From the NCBI RefSeq assembly GCF_014646335.1, contig NZ_BMNG01000007.1:366894-430893 (forward strand): a stretch of DNA of 64,000 nt, in the 5' to 3' direction. The DNA comes from Streptomyces lasiicapitis (lineage in GTDB: Bacteria > Actinomycetota > Actinomycetes > Streptomycetales > Streptomycetaceae). Position 1 is the first letter of the stretch; each line of letters begins with the position of its first letter. Below, piece by piece: positions 32,737 to 41,766 of the stretch. The position numbers were made by a program, and so were the translations under genes. A model generated the notes under the pieces. The model had not been told where the DNA came from. It did not search any database and saw only the letters and a list, made by a program, of their open reading frames with translations.

Positions 32737-34269
32737 TTACGGCCTCTCGCCTTCCGGCATTCTGTGGGGCTCGCCGACGGTGTACGTGTCCTTGAGCTTC
32801 ACCTCGGTCACCCCGCGCCCCTCCGGGAAAACGGCCCGCCAGTCGCCGATGACGTGCAGTTCGTCAGTGCCCATCGCGCGGACGACGGTGAGGCCCTCGT
32901 CGTACGCCTTGAACGCCTTCATCCAGAGGTTGGAGAAGGCCTGGGAGCGGATGAGGTGCATCCAGTCGGGGCGGTAGAGCTCGCGGTTGTAGTTCGACTC
33001 CCCCATCGTGGAGACGAACTTCGAGTACATCGCCTTGACGTACTCCAGCGTCACCTCGTCGTCCGCGGCGATCGCCTGGTCACGGGCGTCCTTCAGCGCG
33101 ATACGGAACTTCTCCAGGAGGTTCTCCGTGGCGCCGGAGGTGAACGACTCGTGGATCTCCGGCGCCTCGCACAGCCCGTACTTCGGTCCTGACAGGCGCA
33201 GCAGCAGGCGGAGGGTGGGTTCGGTGACCCACAGGGGGCCCGGTTCGTCGCGGTTGCCCAGGGGGTTGGGCAGGACCTCGTCGTGGTGCCAGTCGGGCGG
33301 GGTGATCAGGTGGACGCCTGCGCGGCGGTTGTCGTGGTCGAAGCCGGTGGAGTGCTCGAGCTGGCCGATCGGCAGGTGGGTCTTGAGGGCGGAGAGGTAG
33401 GCGCCGTTGATGTCGAGCGCGGTCACCTCGTGGGCGCCGGGCGGCAGCTCGCCGCGGGTCCACTTGGGGCGCGCCTCCCAGATGCGGTCGGCGCCCCGGG
33501 CCGTCTGCTTGCGCAGGATGTCGGGCACCCAGGGGTGGGCCACGACGTCGTAGCGGGCGCCCTTGCGGGTCTCGTCGAGCAGCGCCATGGCGTCCGGGAT
33601 CGCGCGCTTCAGCAGCGCGGCGGTGGCGGCGTCCACGTCTCCTGCGTGTTCGGCGAGTGCCGCGGCGACGGCGTCACCGATCAGGTCGGGCATTTGGGAG
33701 GCGGCTTGCGCGCGGCGTCCTACGGGCACGACCTTCATACCTCGGCCGGGGCTGCGGACCAGGCGTTGCGGGGTGGTGGGGGTGGCTGGCGTGGCGGGAG
33801 TGGCTTCCGGGCGGGGTGCGGGGCTTGCGGGAGCGGCGGGCTGTTGCGGTGCGGGGGCGGCGCACTCGGCGGGGTCCAGGTGCTGCGGGTAGCCCTCGAC
33901 CTGGTGGTGTGCGGGCTGTCCGCACAGTACGCAGGGGCGGGGTTCGGCGAGTTCGGACTGGTCGTCGGTGTCGAGGGCGGGCTCGGGCTGCGCCGACGGC
34001 GGCGCCACCGGGACCTCCGCAGCGTTCGCGCGGTGCTTCTCCTCCGCCTGCCGCAGGAAGTACACGTACCGGCTGCGCAGTTCCCCGCTGGGATCGCGAC
34101 CCGCCTCCCACGCCGCGAGCGTCGACGAACTCACCCCCATGGCGCGAGCCACCTGTGCCCGCGACAGGCCCAGCACGTCACGCAGCTCTCGGCGCCGCTC
34201 GGCGGGCGGCAGCGGGGTGGCGTCGGGCGCGGCCGCGAGCAACGCGTCGATCGCCTCGAATTCACTCAC
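32737..34269 (-). CDS. HTH protein with Tap-like C-terminal domain (PolB-palm-like motifs)
   Basis: 510 residues. Residues 25-60 form an XRE-type helix-turn-helix (LGLSRAQVARAMGVSSSTLA). Residues 113-136 hold a possible zinc knuckle (CVLC, HH, a later Cys). A Pro/Ala linker follows. From about residue 170 the protein resembles the C-terminal part of Streptomyces telomere-associated Tap proteins as I remember them. LDINGAYLSALK (Asp286), KAMYSKFVSTMGE (Lys412) and AMGTDELHVIG (Asp469) line up in order with motifs A, B and C of family-B DNA polymerases, although the first Asp of motif C is Gly. Role in DNA end replication or regulation is inferred. No Tpg-like gene is adjacent. Confidence 0.65.
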   Translation of the reverse strand: MSEFEAIDALLAAAPDATPLPPAERRRELRDVLGLSRAQVARAMGVSSSTLAAWEAGRDPSGELRSRYVYFLRQAEEKHRANAAEVPVAPPSAQPEPALDTDDQSELAEPRPCVLCGQPAHHQVEGYPQHLDPAECAAPAPQQPAAPASPAPRPEATPATPATPTTPQRLVRSPGRGMKVVPVGRRAQAASQMPDLIGDAVAAALAEHAGDVDAATAALLKRAIPDAMALLDETRKGARYDVVAHPWVPDILRKQTARGADRIWEARPKWTRGELPPGAHEVTALDINGAYLSALKTHLPIGQLEHSTGFDHDNRRAGVHLITPPDWHHDEVLPNPLGNRDEPGPLWVTEPTLRLLLRLSGPKYGLCEAPEIHESFTSGATENLLEKFRIALKDARDQAIAADDEVTLEYVKAMYSKFVSTMGESNYNRELYRPDWMHLIRSQAFSNLWMKAFKAYDEGLTVVRAMGTDELHVIGDWRAVFPEGRGVTEVKLKDTYTVGEPHRMPEGERP

Positions 34270-34408
34270 GGCGCTTCTCCTGGCTGGGGCATGGGCACGG
34301 ACATGGGCTCGGCATGCCCCACTCTACGAAGCCTGCTCAGCCTCGGTGGACAGGCCAGGGGCACACCGGAGCTGTGGCGGTCACGAGGTGGACGTACTAT
34401 CTGCGGCC

Positions 34409-34873
34409 ATGGCCATAGGCATGCGGGACACGCGGGGCGGCACGGGACAGGCCGTCCGTCGCTGTGCCGTGCTCGCCTGCGCCCTGGCCTCGGTCCTGGC
34501 CGTGCTGTGCGTGTGCTTCGGGTCTCTGACACACCACGAGGACGACGGCGCCGACGGGCCGGCGTCGTCCTCGTACATGACGGACATCGCGAACTCCGAG
34601 GCAACACCGGCGCTCCCGCTGTCGCACTCACCGTCTCCAACTCTGGCGCCAGCAAAGCCCCCTGCCCTCACCCACGACTGCCCGCCCAGCGAACGCTGCG
34701 CCGCCAGCACGCACCAAGCGGCGCTCACGCTCCCGGCACCCGAGCCCCCGGCCCTCCTCGCCGACAAGCAGTCCGTACGCCCCCGGCACACCCCCACCGC
34801 GTGGCCGACGCCCCGCTGCCCCACGCGTAAGCACGCCCCCGACCTCCACGTCCTCCAGGTGCAGCGGACCTGA
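34409..34873 (+). CDS. Hypothetical membrane-anchored protein
   Basis: 154 residues. A short basic start leads to one hydrophobic segment (AVLACALASVLAVLCVCFG, residues 20-38), then HH and an acidic, Pro/Ser/Ala-rich extracytoplasmic tail with Cys (HDCPPSERCAAS). The tail looks disordered. Not recognised with confidence, although it resembles short actinobacterial proteins found beside DUF3105-type genes. It is followed by the DUF3105 gene after 120 bp and is divergent from the Tap-like gene. Confidence 0.55.
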   Translation: MAIGMRDTRGGTGQAVRRCAVLACALASVLAVLCVCFGSLTHHEDDGADGPASSSYMTDIANSEATPALPLSHSPSPTLAPAKPPALTHDCPPSERCAASTHQAALTLPAPEPPALLADKQSVRPRHTPTAWPTPRCPTRKHAPDLHVLQVQRT

Positions 34874-34993
34874 GAGCGGCCCCGCGCGTCCGAGAAGTCC
34901 GAGAAGTTCGAGAACCGGCGCGCGCACCGCCTCCCATCCCTCCTGCGACCACCGCCGCGCCCCGTGCACGGCGGGGACAAGGACATCACCACC

Positions 34994-35728
34994 ATGAGCA
35001 CTTCCAAGTCCGGCAAGTCCGGCAGATCCACCAAGTCCTCGCGCCCCTCCACTCCCAAGAAGGGCACGAGTTCCAAGAAGGGCACAAACGCCGCGACCGC
35101 CGCCGAACGCAAGGCCCGCATCCAGGAGATGCGCCGCGCCGAGCAGGCACGCGACCGCCGCAACCGCGTCTTCACCATCACGCTGAGCGTCGCCGTGGTC
35201 GCGGGCCTCGTGGGCTACGGCTCGTACGCGCTGGTGGCGTACAACGACAAGCAGGAGAAGCAGGACGCCGCGGCATCGGACCCGGTCAGAGGCGAGAAGA
35301 TCTGGGACGCCAAGAAGCTCGGCCGCAATCACGTGGACAAGACCGTCGACTACCCCATGACCCCAGCGGTCGGCGGCGACCACGCACAGGCCTGGGCCAA
35401 CTGCCAGGGCAACGTGTACGACAAGCCGGTCGGCAAGGAGAACGCCGTGCACTCCCTCGAACACGGCGCCGTCTGGATCACGTACAACGACAAGGCCGCG
35501 GCCGCTGACATCAAGCGCCTGAGCGGCAAGGTCAGCGGGACGCCGTACACGCTGATGAGCCCGGTCAAGGAGCAGAAGGGCGCCATCACGCTCACCGCGT
35601 GGGGACGCCAGCTCTCCGTCACCAAGGCGTCCGACCCGCGGGTGGACCAGTTCCTGGACAAGTACGTCCAGGGCGCGCAGACACCCGAGCCCGGGGCGGC
35701 GTGCACCGGGGGCGTCGGGGCTGCCTGA
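34994..35728 (+). CDS. DUF3105 domain membrane-anchored protein
   Basis: 244 residues. A Lys/Ser-rich cytoplasmic N-terminus (residues 1-57) precedes a single membrane helix (VFTITLSVAVVAGLVGYGSY). The extracytoplasmic DUF3105 domain follows with PAVGGDHAQAWANCQGNVYD and the family hallmark AVHSLEHGAVWITYN. Its His/Cys pattern suggests metal binding (copper or similar), which is inference. The function is not established. ATG 34994 gives the conserved topology. A strong terminator follows. Confidence 0.88.
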   Translation: MSTSKSGKSGRSTKSSRPSTPKKGTSSKKGTNAATAAERKARIQEMRRAEQARDRRNRVFTITLSVAVVAGLVGYGSYALVAYNDKQEKQDAAASDPVRGEKIWDAKKLGRNHVDKTVDYPMTPAVGGDHAQAWANCQGNVYDKPVGKENAVHSLEHGAVWITYNDKAAAADIKRLSGKVSGTPYTLMSPVKEQKGAITLTAWGRQLSVTKASDPRVDQFLDKYVQGAQTPEPGAACTGGVGAA

Positions 35729-35737
35729 GTCGGCCCA

Positions 35738-35779
35738 CGGCCGGTGTGGCGGTCCGGTGCCGGACCGCCACACCGGCCG
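35738..35779. terminator. Terminator after the DUF3105 gene
   Basis: A 20-bp perfect inverted repeat (35738-35757 with 35760-35779) with a 2-nt centre, directly after the DUF3105 stop. It separates that gene from the two-component system downstream. Confidence 0.85.
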
Positions 35780-35847
35780 AAGGGACGGGCTCTCGCTACT
35801 CCAGCGGGCGTATGCGCGTCCTCCGCCCGCCCCCTACCGTGAGACAC

Positions 35848-37104
35848 GTGACGACCTTCGCCCCGCTCATCGCCAGGGTCAGGGCGCTGCCGCCACTCGC
35901 CACGGACCTGCTGGTGGTGGCGGTGGTCGGGGTGTTCACGACGTCGGACGTGGCGGTCAACGATCCCGCGTACCGGCAGGCCGACTGGTTCACCTGGCTG
36001 CTCCTCGTGGTCTCCCTGGCCGCGCTGGCGTGGCGGCGCCGGTGGCCTGTGCCCGTCGCCGCGGTGACCGGGGCGGCGTGTGCGGGCTGGGCGTTGTACG
36101 GACACATCGGGGAGCTGCTGAACCTGCCGTTCATCGTCGCGCTGTACACGGTGGCGGCCCTCGGCGACCGGCGGCGCACGGTGTGGACGGGGCTCGTCGT
36201 GGCCCTCGCCTCCGGCGTGGTGGCGCTGATCGTGGGCCGGGACGTCGTGAACCCGCAGGGGCTGCCCCTCCTTGAGATGCTCTGGCCGCTGGTCCCGCTG
36301 CTTCTGGGTGAAGTGGTGCGTACGCGACGGGAGTTGCTGGACGCGTACGCTGCCCGCGCGGCCCGTGCCGAGGCCGACCGGGAGCGGGAGGCGGAGCGCC
36401 GGGTGCACGAGGAGCGGGTTCGGATCGCGCGCGAGCTGCACGACATCGTGGCGCACACGGTGGCCGCGATGACCGTGCAGGCCGGGGTGGCCCTGGACGC
36501 GTTCGACGCCCGGCCCGAAATGGCGCGCGGGGCCATGCGCCAGGTACGGCTTTCGGGCAAGCAGGCCGTGCGGGAGCTGCGGGCCACGGTGACCGTGCTG
36601 CGGGAGCCGGACGGCGAGTCCGCGGCGCCCGCGCCAGGACTCGACCGGCTCCCCGAGCTGGTCGGGCGGTTCGAGGGGAGCGGGGTGCGGGTGGCCCTGC
36701 GGCAGCAGGAGGGGGTGGCCGGACAGCTCGCGCCGATGGCCGAGTTGGCCGCGTACCGCATCGTGCAGGAGGCGCTGACCAATGTCGTGAAGCACTCCGG
36801 GGCCCGGCACGCGGCTGTCTCCGTGGAAGTCCGGGACGGCCGCCTCGTGGTGGAAGTCGTCGACGACGGCGCGCCGTCCGTGGTCGCGCCGGGCGGCTTC
36901 GGGCTGATCGGGATGCGCGAGCGGGCGACCGCGGTCGGCGGCACGGTGAAGTGCGGGCCGGTGGCCGGAGGCGGTTTCCGGGTCCGGGCCGCCCTCCCGG
37001 TCCGCGACACGGCCGGAGCGGCACCCGGCGCGGGCACGCCGCCGCTCCCGGTCGGAGACACCGCCCCACCACGGGAGCGACACATGGACGGAGAACGGCC
37101 GTGA
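35848..37104 (+). CDS. Two-component sensor histidine kinase (NarL-partner type)
   Basis: About 418 residues. Four to five membrane segments (residues 10-150) and a coiled region rich in Ala/Glu/Arg (DAYAARAARAEADREREAER) come first. The HisKA_3 phospho-acceptor box is RIARELHDIVAHTVAAMTVQ (His near residue 199). The HATPase domain has VQEALTNVVKHSGARH (N box), VVDDGAP and GGFGLIGMRERA (G boxes). GTG 35848 lies 7 nt after a TACCGT -10-like hexamer (35835-35840), suggesting a leaderless start; GTG 35839 is the alternative. It overlaps the response regulator gene by 4 bp, and an ABC exporter follows. Confidence 0.93.
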   Translation: MTTFAPLIARVRALPPLATDLLVVAVVGVFTTSDVAVNDPAYRQADWFTWLLLVVSLAALAWRRRWPVPVAAVTGAACAGWALYGHIGELLNLPFIVALYTVAALGDRRRTVWTGLVVALASGVVALIVGRDVVNPQGLPLLEMLWPLVPLLLGEVVRTRRELLDAYAARAARAEADREREAERRVHEERVRIARELHDIVAHTVAAMTVQAGVALDAFDARPEMARGAMRQVRLSGKQAVRELRATVTVLREPDGESAAPAPGLDRLPELVGRFEGSGVRVALRQQEGVAGQLAPMAELAAYRIVQEALTNVVKHSGARHAAVSVEVRDGRLVVEVVDDGAPSVVAPGGFGLIGMRERATAVGGTVKCGPVAGGGFRVRAALPVRDTAGAAPGAGTPPLPVGDTAPPRERHMDGERP

Positions 37105-37769
37105 CCGTGCGAGTGGTGCTCGCCGACGACCAGACCGTCGTCCGCGCGGGCTTCCGCGCCCTGCTCGACCTCACCGACGACCTGGTGGTGGTCGCCGAGG
37201 CGCCCGACGGGGAACGGGCCGTCGAGGCGGTGCGCACCACCAGGCCCGACGTCGTCCTCATGGACATCCGCATGCCCGGCGTCGACGGCATCGAGGCCAC
37301 CCGCCGCATCGCCGCCGACCGGACCCTCGACGGCGTGCGCGTGCTCATGCTCACCACGTACCAGGTCGACGCCTACGTCTTCGAGGCGCTGCGACACGGC
37401 GCCGCGGGCTTCCTCCTCAAGGACATCGAGCCCGACGACCTGCGCGCGGCGGTCCGCACCGTCGCGGCCGGACAGAGCCTGCTCGCCCCCGCGGTCACCC
37501 GCTCCGTGGTGGAGGAGTTCGCCCGCCTCAAGGCGCCCGAGGCGGCCGGCGCCGAGCGTCTCGCGGCTCTCACCGACCGCGAACGCGAGGTGATGGCGCT
37601 GGTCGCGGCCGGGCTCAGCAACGAGGAGATCGGCAAGGCGCTGATCATGAGCCCGCTGACCGCCAAGACGCACGTCAGCCGCGCGATGACGAAGCTGGGC
37701 GCGCGCGACAGGGCCCAGTTGGTGGTCCTCGCATACGAGACGGGTCTCGTCAGGGCCGGGGAGCGCTGA
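37101..37769 (+). CDS. LuxR/NarL-family response regulator
   Basis: 222 residues. The receiver domain has the acidic pair in VVLADDQTVVRAGF, the phosphorylation Asp in VVLMDIRMPGVDGIEA (near residue 53), Thr in LMLTTY and Lys in FLLKDIEPDDL. The C-terminal LuxR-type helix-turn-helix is LTDREREVMALVAAGLSNEE onward, ending with ARDRAQLVVLAYE. The GTG start overlaps the kinase stop (GTGA). Together they probably control the downstream ABC transporter, as is common in actinobacteria. Confidence 0.95.
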   Translation: MTVRVVLADDQTVVRAGFRALLDLTDDLVVVAEAPDGERAVEAVRTTRPDVVLMDIRMPGVDGIEATRRIAADRTLDGVRVLMLTTYQVDAYVFEALRHGAAGFLLKDIEPDDLRAAVRTVAAGQSLLAPAVTRSVVEEFARLKAPEAAGAERLAALTDREREVMALVAAGLSNEEIGKALIMSPLTAKTHVSRAMTKLGARDRAQLVVLAYETGLVRAGER

Positions 37770-37881
37770 GCCAGGTCGTCGTGCGGGGGCGCCCGGAGGA
37801 CGTACGACTGCTCCCGCGGGAGTAGCGCCCGACTCCCGGCGGCGGATGTCGCCCGGCCCCGTTCTCCCTAGCGTCGAGGGC

Positions 37882-38814
37882 ATGATCGAGGCAACGGAAC
37901 TCACCAAGCGGTACGGCGACAAGACCGCCGTGGACCGTCTCACCTTCGCCGTGCGGCCGGGCCGCGTGACCGGCTTCCTCGGCCCCAACGGGGCGGGCAA
38001 GTCCACCACCATGCGGCTGATCCTCGGCCTGGACGCCCCCAGTTCGGGCCGGGTGACCATCGGCGGCCGGCGCTACGCCGACCTCGCCGCGCCCCTGCGC
38101 GCGGTCGGTTCGCTCCTGGACGCCAAGGGTGTGCACGGCGGCCGCTCCGCGTACCAGCACCTGGCCGGGCTCGCGGCGAGCAACAACATCCCGCGCCGCC
38201 GTGTCGAAGAGGTCCTTGACCTGGTCGGCCTGCCGCCCGCCACGGCCCGGCGCCGCGCCAAGGGCTTCTCGCTCGGCATGGGCCAGCGCCTGGGCATCGC
38301 GGCCGCGCTGATCGGCGACCCCGAGGTGCTGATCCTCGACGAGCCGGTCAACGGCCTGGACACCGAGGGCATCCGCTGGATCCGCGACCTGATGAGATCC
38401 CTCGCCGCCGAAGGCCGCACCGTCTTCCTCTCCAGCCACTTGATGAGCGAGATGGAGCTGACCGCCGAGCACCTCATCGTGATCGGCCGCGGACGGCTCA
38501 TCGCGGACACCACGACGCACGACTTCATCACCGCCAACTCCCGCGCCCATACGCTCGTCCGCTCCCCGCGGCCCGAGCGCCTGCGTGCCCTCCTTGAGGC
38601 CAGGGGCGCCACCGTCGCCCTCGCCGCGACCGGCGCCCTGCGCGTCGAGGGCCCGGACCCCGCCGTCATCGGCGACCTCGCCCGCGACCACGGCCTCGCG
38701 ATCCACGAACTCACCCCCGCCCGCTCCTCGTTGGAGGAGGTCTACACGGCCCTGTCCCAGGACGCGACCGAGTACCGGGCCGCCGCACAGCACCCCGAGG
38801 AGGCCCGGCGATGA
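37882..38814 (+). CDS. ABC transporter ATP-binding protein
   Basis: 310 residues. Walker A GPNGAGKST is near residue 38, signature FSLGMGQRLGIAAAL near 132, and Walker B VLILDEPVNGLD near 150. The H-loop is in VFLSSHLMSEM. Residues 215-300 form the extra domain common in drug or lantibiotic exporters of the CcmA/DrrA type. ATG 37882 lies 7 nt after a TAGCGT hexamer (37869-37874), again a leaderless arrangement, so it can be transcribed apart from the two-component genes 112 bp upstream. Its stop overlaps the permease gene by 4 bp. Confidence 0.95.
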   Translation: MIEATELTKRYGDKTAVDRLTFAVRPGRVTGFLGPNGAGKSTTMRLILGLDAPSSGRVTIGGRRYADLAAPLRAVGSLLDAKGVHGGRSAYQHLAGLAASNNIPRRRVEEVLDLVGLPPATARRRAKGFSLGMGQRLGIAAALIGDPEVLILDEPVNGLDTEGIRWIRDLMRSLAAEGRTVFLSSHLMSEMELTAEHLIVIGRGRLIADTTTHDFITANSRAHTLVRSPRPERLRALLEARGATVALAATGALRVEGPDPAVIGDLARDHGLAIHELTPARSSLEEVYTALSQDATEYRAAAQHPEEARR

Positions 38815-39578
38815 CCACGCCCACCCCTGCCCGCGCGGGCTACCCGCAGGCGTTCACGTACGAATGGATCAAGTTCCGCAGCGTCCGCTCCACGGTCTGG
38901 ACGACGCTCGCGACCGCCCTCGCCCCGGTCGTGGGCGCGGTGTTCGTGGCCGCGACCGGAAGCCTGCGGGCGGACGACACCGTGCTCGGCGGCAGCCTCA
39001 CTCTGTCCGTCGTCGCCCAGATGCTGGCGGCCGTGGTCGGCGCGCTGCTCGTCACCGGCGAGTACGGTAGCGGCACCCTGCGCACGACCTTCACGGCCAA
39101 CCCGCGCCGCGCGACCGTCCTCGGCGCGAAGGCGACGCTGATCGCGAGCGTGATGTACGCGGTGGGTCTGCTCTCCTGCACGGTCGCCTTTCTGCTCGGT
39201 GACGCGTTGCTGCCGTCCGGCAAGTACGCCCAGGGCGAGCCGTTTCCGGCGCTGTTCGGTGTCGCGGGCTGTTTCGCCGTGGCGGGTCTGCTCGGTCTCG
39301 CGGTCGGCACGCTCGTACGCCACTCGGCGGGTGCCGTCACGACCGTCATCGGGCTGCTTCTGCTGCCCTCGCTCTTCGGGCCGCTCTTCGGCGACGCCCG
39401 GCGCTGGGTCGCGGGGGTCTCGCCGACCGCGGCGCTGGAGAAGCTGACGCAGACCTCGGACGCCACCGCTGATGCCGTCGGCAGCCTCGGCCCGTGGCCG
39501 TCGTTGTGGCTGGTCGCCGGGTACACCGCGGTGCTGCTGCTCACGGCTGCGGGCGTGCTGCGACGCAGGGACACCTGA
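38811..39578 (+). CDS. ABC-2 type transporter permease
   Basis: 255 residues with six predicted membrane segments. An N-terminal cytoplasmic AFTYEWIKFRSVRSTVWTTL coupling helix is typical of ABC-2 permeases, and VTGEYGSGTLRTTFTANPRR is the common cytoplasmic loop between segments 2 and 3. It forms the membrane half of an exporter with the preceding ATPase (ATGA overlap). The substrate is unknown. Regulation by the upstream kinase/regulator pair is likely by position. Confidence 0.93.
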   Translation: MTTPTPARAGYPQAFTYEWIKFRSVRSTVWTTLATALAPVVGAVFVAATGSLRADDTVLGGSLTLSVVAQMLAAVVGALLVTGEYGSGTLRTTFTANPRRATVLGAKATLIASVMYAVGLLSCTVAFLLGDALLPSGKYAQGEPFPALFGVAGCFAVAGLLGLAVGTLVRHSAGAVTTVIGLLLLPSLFGPLFGDARRWVAGVSPTAALEKLTQTSDATADAVGSLGPWPSLWLVAGYTAVLLLTAAGVLRRRDT

Positions 39579-39621
39579 CGTTCCTCCTCCTCACCCCTCC
39601 CGCCGCCGAAAGGGCACGCTC

Positions 39622-40689
39622 ATGCGCAAGAAGTCTCATCTCCGGTCCCTGCTCGCCCTGTTGCCCCTCATCGTCCTGCTCCTGCCGGGAAAAGCCGGTG
39701 CCGGTGGTCCGGCCGCCGCCGAGGAGGCGCCCGCGAGCACGCTCAAGGCCGCGCCGGACGGCGCCCGCGTGATCGCGGAGCGGCAGCTCGGCCCGCGCCT
39801 GCGCGATCTGACGGTGTCCTCGCCCGCGCTGGGACGCGACGCGAAGGTCCGGCTGCTCACCCCGGAGGGCTGGGAGCGGCGGCAGCCCCAGGACCGCTGG
39901 CCCGTGCTGTATCTCCTGGTCGGCGGCGACGGCAACCACAAGGCCTGGACGGAGGACTACGCCTCCCGTATCCAGGAGCTGCCCCACCTGCGCGACGTCC
40001 TGGTCGTCATGCCCGAGATGCCGCTGTTCGGCTTCTACACCGACTGGTTCAACGGCGGCGGGGGCGGCCCGCCCGCCGTCGAGACCTTCCACCTGGACGA
40101 GGTGCGTCCCCTTCTGGAGCGCGGCTACGGCGCCGGGACGCGTCGCGCGGCCGCGGGCGAGTCGCAGGGCGGGTTCGGTGCCCTGTCGTACGCGGCGCGT
40201 CACCCCGGACTGTTCCGCGCCGTCGCGAGCTACAGCGGCTTCGTGCACCCTTCGCGTCACCCGCACGCGATCAAGGCGGGGATGACGTACCTGGGGCTCG
40301 ACTGGCGGGCACTGTGGGGCGATCCGGTCATCGACCGCGCCAACTGGCGGGCCCACGACCCCTATTACCTCGCCGACCGCCTGCGCGGAGTCCCCGTGCA
40401 CCTGTCCGCCGGTGACGGCACCGCGGGCCCGCTGGACCCGCCCGGTGTGGAGCCCGACCCGGTGATCCCTGGCCTCGAGGATCCCGCGGACCCCTTCCCC
40501 GAGGACGCCGTCTCCCCTACCGAGACACTCATGGCGCGCCAGTCCCGGGCGCTCGCCGACCGCCTGCGCTCGACCGGCGTCCCGGTGACCACCCACTTCT
40601 ACGCGGGTACGCACTCTCCGCCGTACTGGGCAAGGGAGTTCCACCGGTCCCTGCCGATGCTGCTGCGCGCACTCGCACCGGCTTCCTGA
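39622..40689 (+). CDS. Secreted esterase (antigen 85/esterase D-like)
   Basis: 355 residues with a signal peptide (RSLLALLPLIVLLLPG, cleaved near AGAGG). The mature part is an alpha/beta hydrolase of the esterase D/mycolyltransferase type: WPVLYLLVGGDGNHKAWTED, then the nucleophile elbow AAGESQGGFGALSYAAR and AVASYSGF. The late THFYAGTHSPPYWAREFH gives the catalytic His. It may deacylate or transfer acyl groups on cell-wall or secreted substrates. It follows the permease by 43 bp and may belong to the same transcript. Confidence 0.88.
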   Translation: MRKKSHLRSLLALLPLIVLLLPGKAGAGGPAAAEEAPASTLKAAPDGARVIAERQLGPRLRDLTVSSPALGRDAKVRLLTPEGWERRQPQDRWPVLYLLVGGDGNHKAWTEDYASRIQELPHLRDVLVVMPEMPLFGFYTDWFNGGGGGPPAVETFHLDEVRPLLERGYGAGTRRAAAGESQGGFGALSYAARHPGLFRAVASYSGFVHPSRHPHAIKAGMTYLGLDWRALWGDPVIDRANWRAHDPYYLADRLRGVPVHLSAGDGTAGPLDPPGVEPDPVIPGLEDPADPFPEDAVSPTETLMARQSRALADRLRSTGVPVTTHFYAGTHSPPYWAREFHRSLPMLLRALAPAS

Positions 40690-41766
40690 CCGCCGCCCCT
40701 CCGCCGCCGCCTCGCGGCAAGGCCTTCAGCCCGCGGACGGTGACCGCAGCCCGCACCACCGCCAGCGCACAAGCCAGCGCGGTCACCCCGACCAGCAACT
40801 GCCCCAAGTCGGGAGCGAAGAGGCGCACTTGGCGGAGGCCGGCGCCCATCAGCTCCGGGGCCAGGAAGTACGCCGCGGCGGCCAGCGACAGGCTTCCCGT
40901 CACGGCGAGCACCCCGCCCACCAGCGCCCGGCGCCGACTCCGCGTCCGGCCTGCGCGGGGACGTACGAGCCGGAAGACCGACCACGCCAAGGCCGCTCCC
41001 AGCAGCGCGGCGACGGCCACGAGTGTCGCGAGGGACTGCCCGAACCACGCGGCGGTGGCACCCGGTTCGGGCTCGGCGCCGAGGAGGATGCGCAGGGCGC
41101 CCAGACCCGTGGACACGAAGACGTCGTCGTTCTGGGTGCCGTAGATGTTCTGCTGCACGACGACGGCGAACCGCTTCTCGGGAGCGAGCACGACGATGGC
41201 CTGATAGGCGGGCGTCGCACCGCCGGCCCAGACCACGCGGGCGTCCAGGTCGCCGAAGGAGTCGTCACGCCAGGCGAAGCCGTACCGCTGCTTGTCGTGC
41301 ACCGGCACGGTTCCGGTGTGCGTCTGACGGATCGCCTTCTGGGACAGCACGTCCTGTTTCGCGCCCAGTTGGACGGCGGCCAAGCGGCTCATGTCCTCCA
41401 GGGACGCGCCGAGGTAGCCGTAGGGGACGCCGGAGGTGTCGAAGGCGGGGCCGTAGCGCTGGGGACTGCCGAAGTAGTAGCGGTGGCCGGCTGCTAAGCC
41501 GCGGCGCTGTAGCGGTGCCGCTCCCCCGGCGGCCCGCTCAGGGGAACCCCGACCAGGCTCCGCGCCCTGCGCTCGACACCGCCCGGCTCGTTGTCCCCGC
41601 GGTCGGACCGCTCAAGACCCTCGCGTTCGGAGATGCCGCTGGTCTGGTTGGGCGTTCGGGACGTGATCGGGGCCCCGTTCCCGTCACTCCCCCAGGTGCG
41701 CCGATGGGCCACCTCGTCGCCCCTGACGACGGCATAGGCCGACCCGGGCGCCTTGGTGCGCTCCAT
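40690..41766 (-). pseudogene. Decayed beta-lactamase-family serine hydrolase
   Basis: Three pieces of one class C beta-lactamase-like membrane protein remain in order. Piece 1 (41650-41766) encodes the N-terminal APGSAYAVVRGDEVAHRRTW. Piece 2 (about 41500-41649) encodes NQTSGISEREG through GPPGERHRYSAA, the region around the YxN motif. Piece 3 (about 41480 down to 40690) encodes the domain end plus three to four membrane segments, in another frame. The SxxK catalytic segment that should lie between pieces 1 and 2 is missing, as is the part between 2 and 3; a TAG follows YSAAA. The 5-prime end abuts the monooxygenase stop. The third frame stays open to 40529. Confidence 0.8.

Noticed and set aside
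36131..38060. Long minus-strand frame over the two-component and ABC genes
   Set aside because: Antisense shadow: Arg/Pro/Ser-rich, no domain, while the plus strand encodes complete kinase, regulator and ATPase motifs.
41494..41766. A 90-residue intact protein from ATG 41766
   Set aside because: It is the truncated N-terminal part of a serine hydrolase ending in an artificial stop. The family match continues in another frame downstream.
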